From contig JADGGF010000011.1 of assembly GCA_019690055.1 (NCBI GenBank), positions 1 to 22,061 on the forward strand: a stretch of 22,061 bases of DNA, given 5' to 3'. The notes beneath the pieces were generated by a model. It saw nothing but the letters and a program-made list of their open reading frames with translations, did not search any database and was not told the DNA's origin. Shown piece by piece: positions 1-6,772 of this stretch. Numbering within the stretch: position 1 is the stretch's first letter; each line of letters opens with the position of its first letter. This DNA comes from Micromonosporaceae bacterium. Lineage in GTDB: Bacteria > Actinomycetota > Actinomycetes > Mycobacteriales > Micromonosporaceae. Position numbers and translations under genes: made by a program.

Positions 1-2
1 CC

Positions 3-1124
3 GCGGCGGTGTACCCGGCCCCGGCCGACGCCCCGCCGCCCCTGCCGGGGAGCCCGTCCCGACCGGAGGGCCCGCCCATGCCCGGTAGCTACGCGCCGGA
101 GACGTACACCAGCTACCGCGCGGCCCCGGCCCCCGCCGGGCCGTCGCTGGCCGACGAGGCCGAACCGGTCTACGTCGCCTCCGGGCTCTCCCTCGACGAG
201 GCCGCCCCACCCGGCCGGCAGAACGGCGCCGAACCATCGGCCGGCTGGCCGGCGCCCGCCGCCGACGCCAGCGCCTACCCGGGCGGCCTGGACGAGCAAC
301 CACCGCCACCCCCGCCGAAGGGTGGCCGGAACCTGCCGGCGGCGATCGGGATCGGCCTCGGCCTCGGTGCCGTCGCGCTGGGCTCGCTGTTCATCTGGCG
401 GCCGGCGTTCCTCGGGCTCATCGCGCTCGGGGTCGGCGTGGGGATCTGGGAGTTGGTCCGGGCGTTCCAGCGGACCGGGGCCAACCCGCCGCTGGTACCC
501 CTGATCGCCGGCGGCCTGTTGATGACCGGGCTGGCCTGGTGGGGCGGCATTGAGGGCCTCACCTTCGGCCTCGTCGTCACGGTCGTCGCGGTGATGGTCT
601 GGCGGTTCGCCCACGGCACCGACGGTTACGCCATCGACGTGACCACGGCCGCCCTGATAGCCGTCTATGTTCCGTTCCTCGCCGGGTTCGCGGCGATGCT
701 GGCCCGGCCCGAGGACGGGCACCTGCGCGTGCTTGCGACCCTGATCGCCGTCGTGCTCACCGACACGGGTGGCTACGTCGTCGGGGTGAAGTTCGGCCGG
801 CACCCCATGGCGCCCTCCATCAGCCCGAAGAAGTCGTGGGAGGGCCTGGGCGGCTCGCTCGGCGCGGCCGCCGTGGGCAGCGCCATCGTGCTGACGCTGA
901 TGTTCGACGTCGCCCTGTGGTGGGGGCTGGTCTTCGGCCTGGCGGTGGCGCTCGCCTCGGTCGTCGGGGACCTCGCCGAGTCGATGGTGAAGCGGGCGAT
1001 CGGCATTAAGGACATGAGCTCGCTCCTGCCCGGGCACGGCGGGGCGATGGACCGCCTCGACTCGATCCTCTTCGCCGTGCCGGTCGGCTACGCGCTCCTG
1101 TCGTTCCTGGTCCCCGTGGGCTGA
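3..1124 (+). CDS. cdsA: Phosphatidate cytidylyltransferase (CDP-diacylglycerol synthase), 5' end outside window
   Basis: This integral membrane enzyme makes CDP-diacylglycerol from CTP and phosphatidate, the branch point for phosphatidylinositol, cardiolipin and phosphatidylethanolamine. The reading frame is open to the left edge of the window. The GTG at 9 is a possible start, but the Pro/Ala-rich composition continues before it, so the true start is probably upstream. The first ~105 visible residues are a low-complexity, probably disordered cytoplasmic extension, longer than in E. coli CdsA. Several hydrophobic segments follow, starting at AAIGIGLGLGAVALGSLFI. The CdsA signature is clear near the C-terminus (about nt 980-1065): MVKRAIGIKD, then LPGHGGAMDRLDS. 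These carry the conserved K-R, K-D and H-G-G-x-x-D-R-x-D metal/CTP-binding residues. rlmN follows 136 nt downstream in the same direction, the same pairing as in mycobacteria. The product is certain; the start is not. Confidence 0.95.
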   Translation, partial: AAVYPAPADAPPPLPGSPSRPEGPPMPGSYAPETYTSYRAAPAPAGPSLADEAEPVYVASGLSLDEAAPPGRQNGAEPSAGWPAPAADASAYPGGLDEQPPPPPPKGGRNLPAAIGIGLGLGAVALGSLFIWRPAFLGLIALGVGVGIWELVRAFQRTGANPPLVPLIAGGLLMTGLAWWGGIEGLTFGLVVTVVAVMVWRFAHGTDGYAIDVTTAALIAVYVPFLAGFAAMLARPEDGHLRVLATLIAVVLTDTGGYVVGVKFGRHPMAPSISPKKSWEGLGGSLGAAAVGSAIVLTLMFDVALWWGLVFGLAVALASVVGDLAESMVKRAIGIKDMSSLLPGHGGAMDRLDSILFAVPVGYALLSFLVPVG

Positions 1125-1260
1125 CCGCGTGACCGTGACCGACCGCACCTCCCGGTCGATGGGCGGGACCGGTAAGCGCCGGGTCGACCGGCGTCCCGAC
1201 CGGGTCGGGTGACCCAGGGTGGCTGTGCGGATGCACGGGCATGGGAAGATGGTCGGCGTC

Positions 1261-2640
1261 ATGCCCACGACCGCCCTGCCCGTACTGCCCGCCGAGGCCG
1301 TCACGCCCCCAACGGACGTGACGGTTGGTGGGCCGGTCGAGGCGCTCGGCGGCCAGGGCCGTGGGCGGGCGGCGATGCCGCCCCAGCACCTGGCGGACCT
1401 CGACCTCGCCGGTCGGCGGGCCTGGTTGGCCGACCTGGGGCACAAGGCGTACCGCGCGGACCAGATCTCGCGGCACTACTTCGGTCGGCTGGTGCGCGAT
1501 CCCGCCGCCATGACCGACATCCCCGGGGCCGACCGCGATCGCCTCGCGGCCGCCGTGCTGCCACCGCTGCTCACGCAGGTCCGCGAACGGACCTGTGACG
1601 GCGGGGCCACCCGCAAGAGCCTGTGGCGGCTGCACGACGGCTCGCTGGTCGAGAGCGTGCTGATGGGCTATCCCGACCGGGTGACGGTGTGCGTGTCCAG
1701 CCAGGCGGGGTGCGGGATGGGGTGCCCGTTCTGTGCCACCGGGCAGGGTGGGCTGCGGCGTAACCTGTCGACCGCGGAGATCGTCGATCAGGTCGTGCGG
1801 GCTGCCGAGGTCGCCGCCAGTGGCGTGCTGTCGTCCGGGCACGGCGGCGGCGCGGGTGGCACCGTCCCGTCGCGACTGTCCCATGTGGTCTTCATGGGGA
1901 TGGGCGAGCCGCTGGCGAACTACGCCCGGGTCGTGGCCGCGGTGCGGCGGCTGATCGCGCCCCCGCCCGAAGGGCTCGGGCTGTCGGCTCGGCACCTCAC
2001 GGTCTCCACCGTTGGGCTGGTTCCGGCCATCCACCGGCTGGCTGAGGAGAACCTGCCGGTGACTCTTGCGCTTTCCCTGCACGCGCCGGATGATGACCTC
2101 CGCGACGAACTGGTACCCATCAACGAGCGTTGGAAGGTCGCCGAGGTGCTCGAGGCTGCGTGGGACTATGCCGCGCGCTCGGGGCGGCGTGTGTCGATCG
2201 AGTACGCGCTCATCCGGGATGTGAACGACCAGCCCTGGCGGGCCGATCTGCTCGGTCGCCTGCTGGCCGGTAAGCTCGCGCACGTCAACCTGATCCCCCT
2301 CAATCCCACCCCCGGCTCGCGGTGGGACGCGAGTACCAAGCCGGTGGAGCGGGAGTTCGTCCGGCGGCTGCGCGCCGCTGGGGTGGCGACGACCGTGCGG
2401 GACACCCGGGGGCGGGAGATCGATGGCGCCTGTGGGCAGCTCGCCGCCAGCGAGCCCACCCGGTCGTCGTACTCGCTGGCCGGTCAGGGGCCCGCCCGCG
2501 GGGTGGGGTCCGTGATCGATACTGGAGCTTCAGTGGCGCAAACGCGCAGCCTCGTGCAAGATCCTGTTGGCAGAACTGGCAGACTCGTGCAGTCTGGGTG
2601 GGCGGACTCACGGGGGCCGGGAGGAAAGGCGAAACGGTGA
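1261..2640 (+). CDS. rlmN: Dual-specificity 23S rRNA/tRNA adenosine C2-methyltransferase RlmN
   Basis: This radical-SAM enzyme methylates C2 of A2503 in 23S rRNA and A37 of some tRNAs. The radical-SAM cluster motif is CGMGCPFC, with Cys151, Cys155 and Cys158 counted from the ATG at 1261. Other family blocks are MGMGEPLANY, LALSLHAPDDDLRDELVPIN, EYALIRDVND and HVNLIPLNPTPGSRWD. The methyl-carrying C-terminal cysteine is Cys391 in DGACGQLA. The ATG at 1261 (GGGAAG at 1243-1248) fits the family best; an ATG at 1231 and a GTG at 1219 are also in frame. Two features are odd. A Gly/Ser-rich insert, about residues 180-200, precedes the SHVVFMGMGEP block. About 60 residues of unfamiliar sequence follow the usual C-terminus (SEPTR...), so the protein is ~459 aa against the usual ~350-385. 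The stop TGA (2638-2640) overlaps the GTG start of the next gene. Confidence 0.95.
   Translation: MPTTALPVLPAEAVTPPTDVTVGGPVEALGGQGRGRAAMPPQHLADLDLAGRRAWLADLGHKAYRADQISRHYFGRLVRDPAAMTDIPGADRDRLAAAVLPPLLTQVRERTCDGGATRKSLWRLHDGSLVESVLMGYPDRVTVCVSSQAGCGMGCPFCATGQGGLRRNLSTAEIVDQVVRAAEVAASGVLSSGHGGGAGGTVPSRLSHVVFMGMGEPLANYARVVAAVRRLIAPPPEGLGLSARHLTVSTVGLVPAIHRLAEENLPVTLALSLHAPDDDLRDELVPINERWKVAEVLEAAWDYAARSGRRVSIEYALIRDVNDQPWRADLLGRLLAGKLAHVNLIPLNPTPGSRWDASTKPVEREFVRRLRAAGVATTVRDTRGREIDGACGQLAASEPTRSSYSLAGQGPARGVGSVIDTGASVAQTRSLVQDPVGRTGRLVQSGWADSRGPGGKAKR
2580..2596 (+). promoter_or_regulatory. Short inverted repeat at the rlmN/DivIVA-like junction
   Basis: CAGACT and AGTCTG form a perfect 6-bp stem around the 5-nt loop CGTGC. 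Just before it are two near-tandem copies of TGGCAGA (from 2567 and 2576), and CTCGTGCA occurs twice. The segment is less GC-rich than its surroundings and lies in the non-conserved tail of rlmN, 40-57 nt before the next start codon. It could be an operator or 5'-leader structure for the DivIVA-like gene. There is no T-tract, so a terminator is unlikely. Confidence 0.35.
2619..2629 (+). promoter_or_regulatory. Ribosome binding site deciding the GTG start at 2637
   Basis: GGGAGGAAAGG is a strong Shine-Dalgarno sequence 7 nt before the GTG at 2637. It sits inside the last codons of rlmN. It fixes the DivIVA-like start at 2637 rather than at the longer in-frame opening at 2322, which would only translate rlmN sequence in another frame. 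Confidence 0.8.
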
Positions 2641-3620
2641 CGAGTCACGGTCAACGGTTCCGGCGGCGCGCGCTGCGGCGCGGGTACAAGGTCGACGAGG
2701 TCGACGCGTTCCTGGACCGCGTCGAGGCGACACTGCAGGGTGAGCCGATCGGCGCGCCCGTGACCGCGCAGGAGGTCCACGACGTCGTGTTCCGCGTCCG
2801 GTTCGGCGGGTACGACGAGTGGCAGGTCGACCTGCACCTGGACCGGGTTGAGCGGCAGCTCGGCGAGCTCGAAGAGCGCACGGGCGGTTTCGCCCGCCAG
2901 GGGGTCACTCGGCCACCGCTGCGCGACGAGCCGGTCGAGATCCGGCGCTCGCCGATCCCCGGGCCGCCCATGCCGACCCGGCCGCTGACGCCGGTGCCCC
3001 AGATGGCCGGGGGCCCGATGGTCGGCACGGGCATGATGCCGCCGATGATGGCCCCGACGCCCATGTCGGCCCCGCCCATGCGGCCCATGTCCGCTCCGCC
3101 GATGCGTCCGATGTCGGCGCCGCCGATGCGGCCCATGTCGGCGCCGCCGATGCGTCCGATGTCGGCCCCGCCGATGGGTGGCAGGCCAATGCCGCCGCCA
3201 CCGATGGGCCCCGCCGGGTACCCGCCGCGGCCGGACGACACCGACCACGGCACGTACGGTGGCGAGTACGCCGGCCGCCGCGGTCGCGTCGACATGACCC
3301 ACGAGATGCGGTTCGACGCCGGCGGTCCGGCCGGTGGCGCGCCCGGCGGTCACGTCCCCGGCGCGGTGCACCCGGCCGACGTGCAGCGCATTGACGCGCT
3401 GCGGCGCACCTTCACCGCCCGCCGGTTCGGCAGCGGCTACGACGCGGTGCAGGTCAACCGGCTCTTCGACGCGATCATCGCGTCGCTGTCCGGTCGGTCG
3501 GGTATGCCGATCAGCGAGGCCGAGCTCGACCCGAACCAGTTCAGCCTGGTGCCGGGCGGCTACTTCGAGGCCGAGGTCAACCAGGCCCTGCGCGAGGTCC
3601 GCGAGCTCGTCCGGCGGTAA
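2637..3620 (+). CDS. DivIVA-domain protein with two terminal domains joined by a Met/Pro repeat linker
   Basis: This 327-residue protein starts with a DivIVA-type motif (RFRRRALRRGYKVDEVDAFLD), then a coiled-coil-like VHDVVFRVRFGGYDEWQVDL stretch (residues ~1-80). The middle is Pro/Met-rich and contains five 8-residue repeats of the MSAPPMRP type at residues 143-182. A second DivIVA-like unit ends the protein (RIDALRRTFTARRFGSGYDA, then VNRLFDAIIASLSG, residues ~248-327). In actinobacteria, DivIVA/Wag31 marks the cell poles and recruits wall-synthesis proteins. This protein lacks the long central coiled coil of Wag31, so it is a paralogue of unknown role, perhaps a septal or polar adaptor. 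The start is the GTG overlapping the rlmN stop, with a strong RBS. The hairpin cluster beginning at 3634 follows the stop. Confidence 0.85.
   Translation: MTSHGQRFRRRALRRGYKVDEVDAFLDRVEATLQGEPIGAPVTAQEVHDVVFRVRFGGYDEWQVDLHLDRVERQLGELEERTGGFARQGVTRPPLRDEPVEIRRSPIPGPPMPTRPLTPVPQMAGGPMVGTGMMPPMMAPTPMSAPPMRPMSAPPMRPMSAPPMRPMSAPPMRPMSAPPMGGRPMPPPPMGPAGYPPRPDDTDHGTYGGEYAGRRGRVDMTHEMRFDAGGPAGGAPGGHVPGAVHPADVQRIDALRRTFTARRFGSGYDAVQVNRLFDAIIASLSGRSGMPISEAELDPNQFSLVPGGYFEAEVNQALREVRELVRR
3063..3182 (+). repeat. Five tandem 24-bp coding repeats
   Basis: Five in-frame 24-bp units start at 3063, 3087, 3111, 3135 and 3159. Four encode MSAPPMRP and the last encodes MSAPPMGG. Copies differ mainly at third positions (cgg/cgt, gcg/gcc/gct), which suggests selection on the peptide or old expansion. 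Copy number may vary between strains. Confidence 0.9.
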
Positions 3621-3633
3621 GTCGTACGTCTGT

Positions 3634-3680
3634 CACCGATGCCCCGGGCCCTGATGGGTGCGGGGCATCGGTGTTTCGTG
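3634..3680 (+). terminator. Hairpin terminator after the DivIVA-like gene
   Basis: CACCGATGCCCC (3634-3645) pairs perfectly with GGGGCATCGGTG (3662-3673), a 12-bp stem with a 16-nt loop, followed by TTTCGTG. It begins 14 nt after the stop codon at 3620. The T-run is short, as is usual in actinobacteria, but the stem is strong. Confidence 0.75.
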
Positions 3681-3739
3681 CCTGGTGATCCGGCCGCCAG
3701 CCGGGGAGCGACCTGGTCGAGCAAGGCCGTACGCGGGAA

Positions 3740-3772
3740 CTGGAGCGCTACCCCGGGCGGGGAGCGCTCCAG
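3740..3772. terminator. Second strong hairpin in the convergent intergenic region
   Basis: CTGGAGCGCT (3740-3749) pairs perfectly with AGCGCTCCAG (3763-3772). Inside it, CCCC (3751-3754) pairs with GGGG (3759-3762) around the loop GGGC, leaving one bulged A. The 14-bp near-perfect stem lies between convergent genes and has no T-tract on either side. It could stop transcription from either direction or protect 3' ends. Confidence 0.6.
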
Positions 3773-3781
3773 CGTCGGCTG

Positions 3782-3803
3782 AGCCGGCAGGTGGTTGCCG
3801 GCT
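3782..3803 (-). terminator. Third hairpin, downstream of the DUF2631 gene
   Basis: AGCCGGCA (3782-3789) and TGCCGGCT (3796-3803) form a perfect 8-bp stem with a 6-nt loop. It lies 35 nt beyond the stop of the minus-strand DUF2631 gene, so it is the natural candidate terminator for that gene. No clear U-run follows on the minus strand. Confidence 0.5.
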
Positions 3804-3837
3804 GGGCTTTGGGCGGTTGTCGGCCTGGCCCAGGCGG

Positions 3838-4188
3838 TCAGTTGCGCAGGCCCGCCTTGCGGAGGAAGAAGTCGGCGATGATCGCGATCACGATGAGCGC
3901 GGCGATGCCGACCAGCCAGACCTTCTCCACGTTGCCCTGGTGGTTGCCCACGAAGGCCATGAGCGGCAGCAACACTGCCGTCAGGAGCGCGGCGAACAGG
4001 GTGAGCCGGCGGAACGGCGGGGGCTTGAGCTGGTCGGGCGCCACCACGGGCTCGTCGTGGCCGGCCTCGTGGTGTTCGACCTCGCCGTGACCGGTCGCGT
4101 GGGCCACCGCTCCGGCGCCGTGCGTCCGCTCCTCGCTCTGCAGGCTCCGCTGTACTTCTGCCGGTGCCGGCGACTGGTTGCCTGCCAC
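3838..4188 (-). CDS. DUF2631 family two-helix membrane protein
   Basis: This small protein (116 aa) has a His/Glu-rich cytoplasmic-like N-terminus (residues ~20-50: RTHGAGAVAHATGHGEVEHH and onward). A PPPFRRLTL motif leads into TM helix 1 (residues ~62-81), a short NHQGNVEK loop follows, and TM helix 2 (residues ~89-109) runs to a basic end, RKAGLRN. The length, the P-x-x-x-RR start of TM1 and the two-helix layout match the actinobacterial DUF2631 family. I recall family members near the cdsA-dxr region in mycobacteria. The function is unknown. It starts at GTG (4186-4188 on the complement) with the good RBS AAGGGAAGGGA 5 nt upstream. It is transcribed towards the DivIVA-like gene and ends in the hairpin cluster. 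Confidence 0.85.
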   Translation of the reverse strand: MAGNQSPAPAEVQRSLQSEERTHGAGAVAHATGHGEVEHHEAGHDEPVVAPDQLKPPPFRRLTLFAALLTAVLLPLMAFVGNHQGNVEKVWLVGIAALIVIAIIADFFLRKAGLRN

Positions 4189-4398
4189 GTCTGTCCCTTC
4201 CCTTCGCGCGGTGATCTCGCCGATTCAGTCTGGCACAGTCCATGTCCCCCTGGGCCGGGGGTGTCCGGCTGGACGGGACGTTGGCCGGAGGGGATGTCGG
4301 CTGCCGGGGATTGTCCGGCTGGCGGGGACCTGGCTGGAGCGGGCGACGCATGGGGCCACCCGGACCTGCGCGGCCTGGCGTGTTGATAGTTTCGGGTC
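4189..4398. other. Divergent intergenic region with an 11-bp direct repeat
   Basis: This stretch separates the start of the DUF2631 gene (left, minus) from the MBL-Rieske gene (right, plus). TCCCTTCCCTT at 4194-4204 is the minus-strand RBS. TGTCCGGCTGG occurs at 4262-4272 and again at 4312-4322, 50 bp apart, within a GGC/TGG-rich patch. No gene is visible; promoters for both flanking genes should be here. Confidence 0.5.
4387..4392 (+). promoter_or_regulatory. -10 element for a leaderless mRNA of the MBL-Rieske gene
   Basis: TAGTTT fits the TANNNT -10 pattern and ends exactly 6 nt before the GTG at 4399. That puts the expected transcription start on the first base of the start codon. No Shine-Dalgarno sequence lies upstream. 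The -35 region is not recognisable. Confidence 0.5.
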
Positions 4399-6000
4399 GT
4401 GCAGATCACGGGTACCGGACACGCCAGCATGCGTATCGACACCCCAGCCGGGAGCATCCTGACCGATCCCTGGGTGAACCCGGCGTACTTCGCCTCGTGG
4501 TTCCCCTTCCCGGACAACTCCGAGCTCGACTGGGAGACCCTGGGCAAGGTCGACTACCTGTACGTGAGCCACCTGCACCGCGACCACTTCGACCACGAGC
4601 ACCTCAAGCGTTTCGTCGACAAGAAGGCGACCGTCCTCCTGCCGGCCTTTCCGACCAGCGAGATGGAGGACGAGCTGCGCGAGGTGGGCTTCACGAAGTT
4701 CATCAAGACCGTCAGCAACGAGGTGGTCGAGCTCGACGGCGGCCTGAAGATCATGATTCAGGCCCTGACCTCGCCGACGGACGGGCCGATCGGTGACTCG
4801 TCGCTGTGGGTGGAGTACGACGGCATCCGGTTGCTCAACCAGAACGACGCGCGCCCGGCCGACCTGTCGGAGTTCGCCAAACTCGGCCATGTGCACGCGC
4901 ACATGCTGCAGTTCTCGGGCGCGATCTGGTACCCGATGGTGTACGAGCTGCCGGAGGCGGCGAAGACCGCGTTCGGCAAGCAGAAGCGGGAGCGGCAGTT
5001 CGACCGCACCTGGCGCTACATCGATGATCTCAAGGCGAGCTGGGTCTTCCCGATCGCCGGCCCGCCGTGCTTCCTCGACGACGAGCTGTGGCAGTTCAAC
5101 GACATCTTCGGCGACGAGGGCAACATCTTCCCCGACCAGTCCGTGTTCCTGCGCGAGTACCGGGCCCTCGGCCGGAACAACGCGGTGGTGCTGCTGCCGG
5201 GCTCCGTCGCCACGCTCACCGCGGACGACTGCACGGTCACGCACCCGGTTCCGGACCTGGAGGAGTTCTTCGCCAACAAGGAGCAGTACCTGCGGGAGTA
5301 CCAGGCGCGTAAGCGTACGATCATCGATGCGGCGAAGGCCTCGTGGAGCCATCCAGAGATCGACGTACTTGCGGAGCTCAAGCGCCGGGTCGAGCCCCTG
5401 CTGGAGGAGTCGATCTACCTGGCCAAGGGCGTGGGCGGCCCGGTTCGCCTCGACCTGCTGGCCGACGACAACCAGACCGTGACGCAGTCCATCCTGATCG
5501 ACTTCCCGGCCAAACAGGTGCGGCCCGCGGCGGACGAGAAGGTGCGCTACCGGTTCCGCACGCGACAGTCCCTTGTGGAGAATCTGCTCGCCTCCGGCGA
5601 GGTGGACTGGGTCAACTCGCTGTTCCTGAGCTGCCGGTTCTCGGCCGCGCGGATCGGGCAGTACAACGAGTACATCTACTCGTTCTTCAAGTGCCTCTCC
5701 GAGGAGCGGCTGCAGTACGCCGAGGGGTGGTACGACGAGCACGAGAAGGCCGTCGAGAACGAGAGCATCACCCTGCGGGACCGGACGACCGGCATCGACT
5801 GGGAAGTGCAGCGACGCTGCCCGCACCTGAAGGCGGACCTGAGCCGGTTCGGCATCGCCGACGACGGCACGCTCACCTGCCAACTGCACGGCTGGCGCTT
5901 CGACCTGGCGACCGGTCGCTGCCTGACCAGCGTCGGCCGCACCCTGCGGGCTCGCCGCGCCGACGAACCGGTCGCCGACACTGCCTCAACAAGCGCCTGA
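4399..6000 (+). CDS. Metallo-beta-lactamase-fold protein with C-terminal Rieske [2Fe-2S] domain
   Basis: This 533-aa protein has an N-terminal MBL-fold domain with the metal motif SHLHRDHFD (His58, His60, Asp62, His63). Its early MQITGTGHASMRIDTPAGSI block resembles UlaG/CMAH-type lactamase folds. The last ~75 residues hold a Rieske cluster site: Cys474-Pro-His476, 17 residues, then Cys494-x2-His497 (CPH ... CQLHGW). The same two domains occur in CMP-N-acetylneuraminate hydroxylase, but from memory with Rieske at the N-terminus; here it is at the C-terminus. A redox-coupled hydrolase or oxygenase is likely, and the substrate is unknown. The middle contains a conserved-looking stretch NEYIYSFFKCLSEERLQYAE. 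The start is the GTG at 4399; no SD is present and a -10 lies 6 nt before it. The Ala/Ser-rich tail ends at TGA 6000. It has no operon partner. Confidence 0.85.
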   Translation: MQITGTGHASMRIDTPAGSILTDPWVNPAYFASWFPFPDNSELDWETLGKVDYLYVSHLHRDHFDHEHLKRFVDKKATVLLPAFPTSEMEDELREVGFTKFIKTVSNEVVELDGGLKIMIQALTSPTDGPIGDSSLWVEYDGIRLLNQNDARPADLSEFAKLGHVHAHMLQFSGAIWYPMVYELPEAAKTAFGKQKRERQFDRTWRYIDDLKASWVFPIAGPPCFLDDELWQFNDIFGDEGNIFPDQSVFLREYRALGRNNAVVLLPGSVATLTADDCTVTHPVPDLEEFFANKEQYLREYQARKRTIIDAAKASWSHPEIDVLAELKRRVEPLLEESIYLAKGVGGPVRLDLLADDNQTVTQSILIDFPAKQVRPAADEKVRYRFRTRQSLVENLLASGEVDWVNSLFLSCRFSAARIGQYNEYIYSFFKCLSEERLQYAEGWYDEHEKAVENESITLRDRTTGIDWEVQRRCPHLKADLSRFGIADDGTLTCQLHGWRFDLATGRCLTSVGRTLRARRADEPVADTASTSA

Positions 6001-6321
6001 CACCACACAGCGCCGGGTCACGGTGACGATCGGCGGCCGGGCCGAGGCGTTCGACGAGCCGGCCGGCATGACCGCCCGCACCTTCGCCCTGGCTTGGGGC
6101 GCCATCTCGGCCAAGGTCGAGCGATCCGGCGCGGTCATGGTCGCCGTCACCTCACTCTTCCGCGCGTGGAGCGACCCAGTGTCCAGGACCTGCAGTACTA
6201 CGCGGTGAAGCGCCGCTCGCCGGAGCGGAACCTGCGAGCAATGCGCGGGGCCGCCGTAGCGCGGCGGGCGCCGCGGTGAGCGGGCGCGACCGGACCGCGG
6301 GCCGGTGGCCCCGGGGCCGCC
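6001..6321. other. Gene-poor gap with decayed coding traces
   Basis: No intact gene is supported. Two short plus-strand open stretches in different frames run one after the other: 6023-6208 (reads AWGAISAKVERSGAVMVAVT) and the end of a frame up to 6279 (reads QDLQYYAVKRRSPERNLRAM). Both look coding-like but neither has a good start, so this may be a frameshifted remnant. The homology between the two sigma modules begins only at the right edge, near 6322. I do not recognise the product. Confidence 0.35.
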
Positions 6322-6772
6322 GGCACCCGGCTGGTGGCGCAGCTCTACGCGTACACCGGGGATCTGGGCCTCGCCGAGGACCTCGTCCAGGAGGCGTTCG
6401 TACGGGTCGTGCCTCGGTGGTCGAAGGTGTCGACCTATGACGATCCGGTCGGGTGGATCCGGCGGGTGGCGTGGAACCTCGCCACTTCGGACTGGCGCCG
6501 GGCGCGCCGGGCGCGTCGTCTCGCAACGGCGGCCCGCGAGGAGCACCTGCCCGGGCCGTCACCGGATCGAGTGATGCTCGTCCGGGCCCTGGCCACCCTG
6601 CCGCCGGTGCAGCGGCGGGCCGTGGTCATGTTCTATCTGGCCGACATGTCGCTCACCGACATCGCCGAGTTTGAACGCGTTTCGGAGAACGCGGTCAAGC
6701 AGCGCCTGCACCGGGCCCGGGCCGCCCGCAGCCATGTTCAGGGATCCGCAATCGGAGGTCGGCCATGCGTGA
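6276..6772 (+). pseudogene. Degenerate ECF sigma factor, left copy of the duplicated module
   Basis: The protein from the GTG at 6334 is closely similar to the intact sigma factor at 8075-8611: LYAYTGDLGLAEDLVQEAFV against LYAYTRDLALAEDLVQEAFV, shared RRVAWNLATSDWRR, and ALATLPPVQRRAVVMFYLAD in region 4. Two defects are visible. Homology starts at GTRLVAQL, so the region-2 N-terminus (the DLNELYEAH block of the intact copy) is missing. An in-frame TGA lies at 6277 and there is no RBS before the GTG at 6334. At the 3' end the gene is 2 nt short relative to its twin, so the frame misses the homologous stop (TGA at 6770) and runs on to 7071 across the next gene. It is probably inactive. GTG at 6276 opens a different frame and may mark the original start. 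Confidence 0.8.

Noticed and set aside
1006..2283. A 425-codon minus-strand frame opposite the cdsA end and rlmN
   Set aside because: It is antisense to genes with complete signatures. The Arg/His/Gly/Pro-rich product has no domain.
2322..2636. A 105-codon extension of the DivIVA-like protein
   Set aside because: It overlaps rlmN codons in another frame and reads Arg/Ala/Gly noise. A strong RBS supports the GTG at 2637.
3063..3182. A CRISPR-like or minisatellite array
   Set aside because: The 24-bp units have no spacers and encode an in-frame octapeptide with third-position variation; this is a coding repeat.
4225..5889. A 554-codon minus-strand frame opposite the MBL-Rieske gene
   Set aside because: It is the mirror of a gene with clear metal motifs on the plus strand. 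Its composition (Val/Leu/Glu/Arg repeats) is what the complement of GC-biased codons gives, and there is no RBS.
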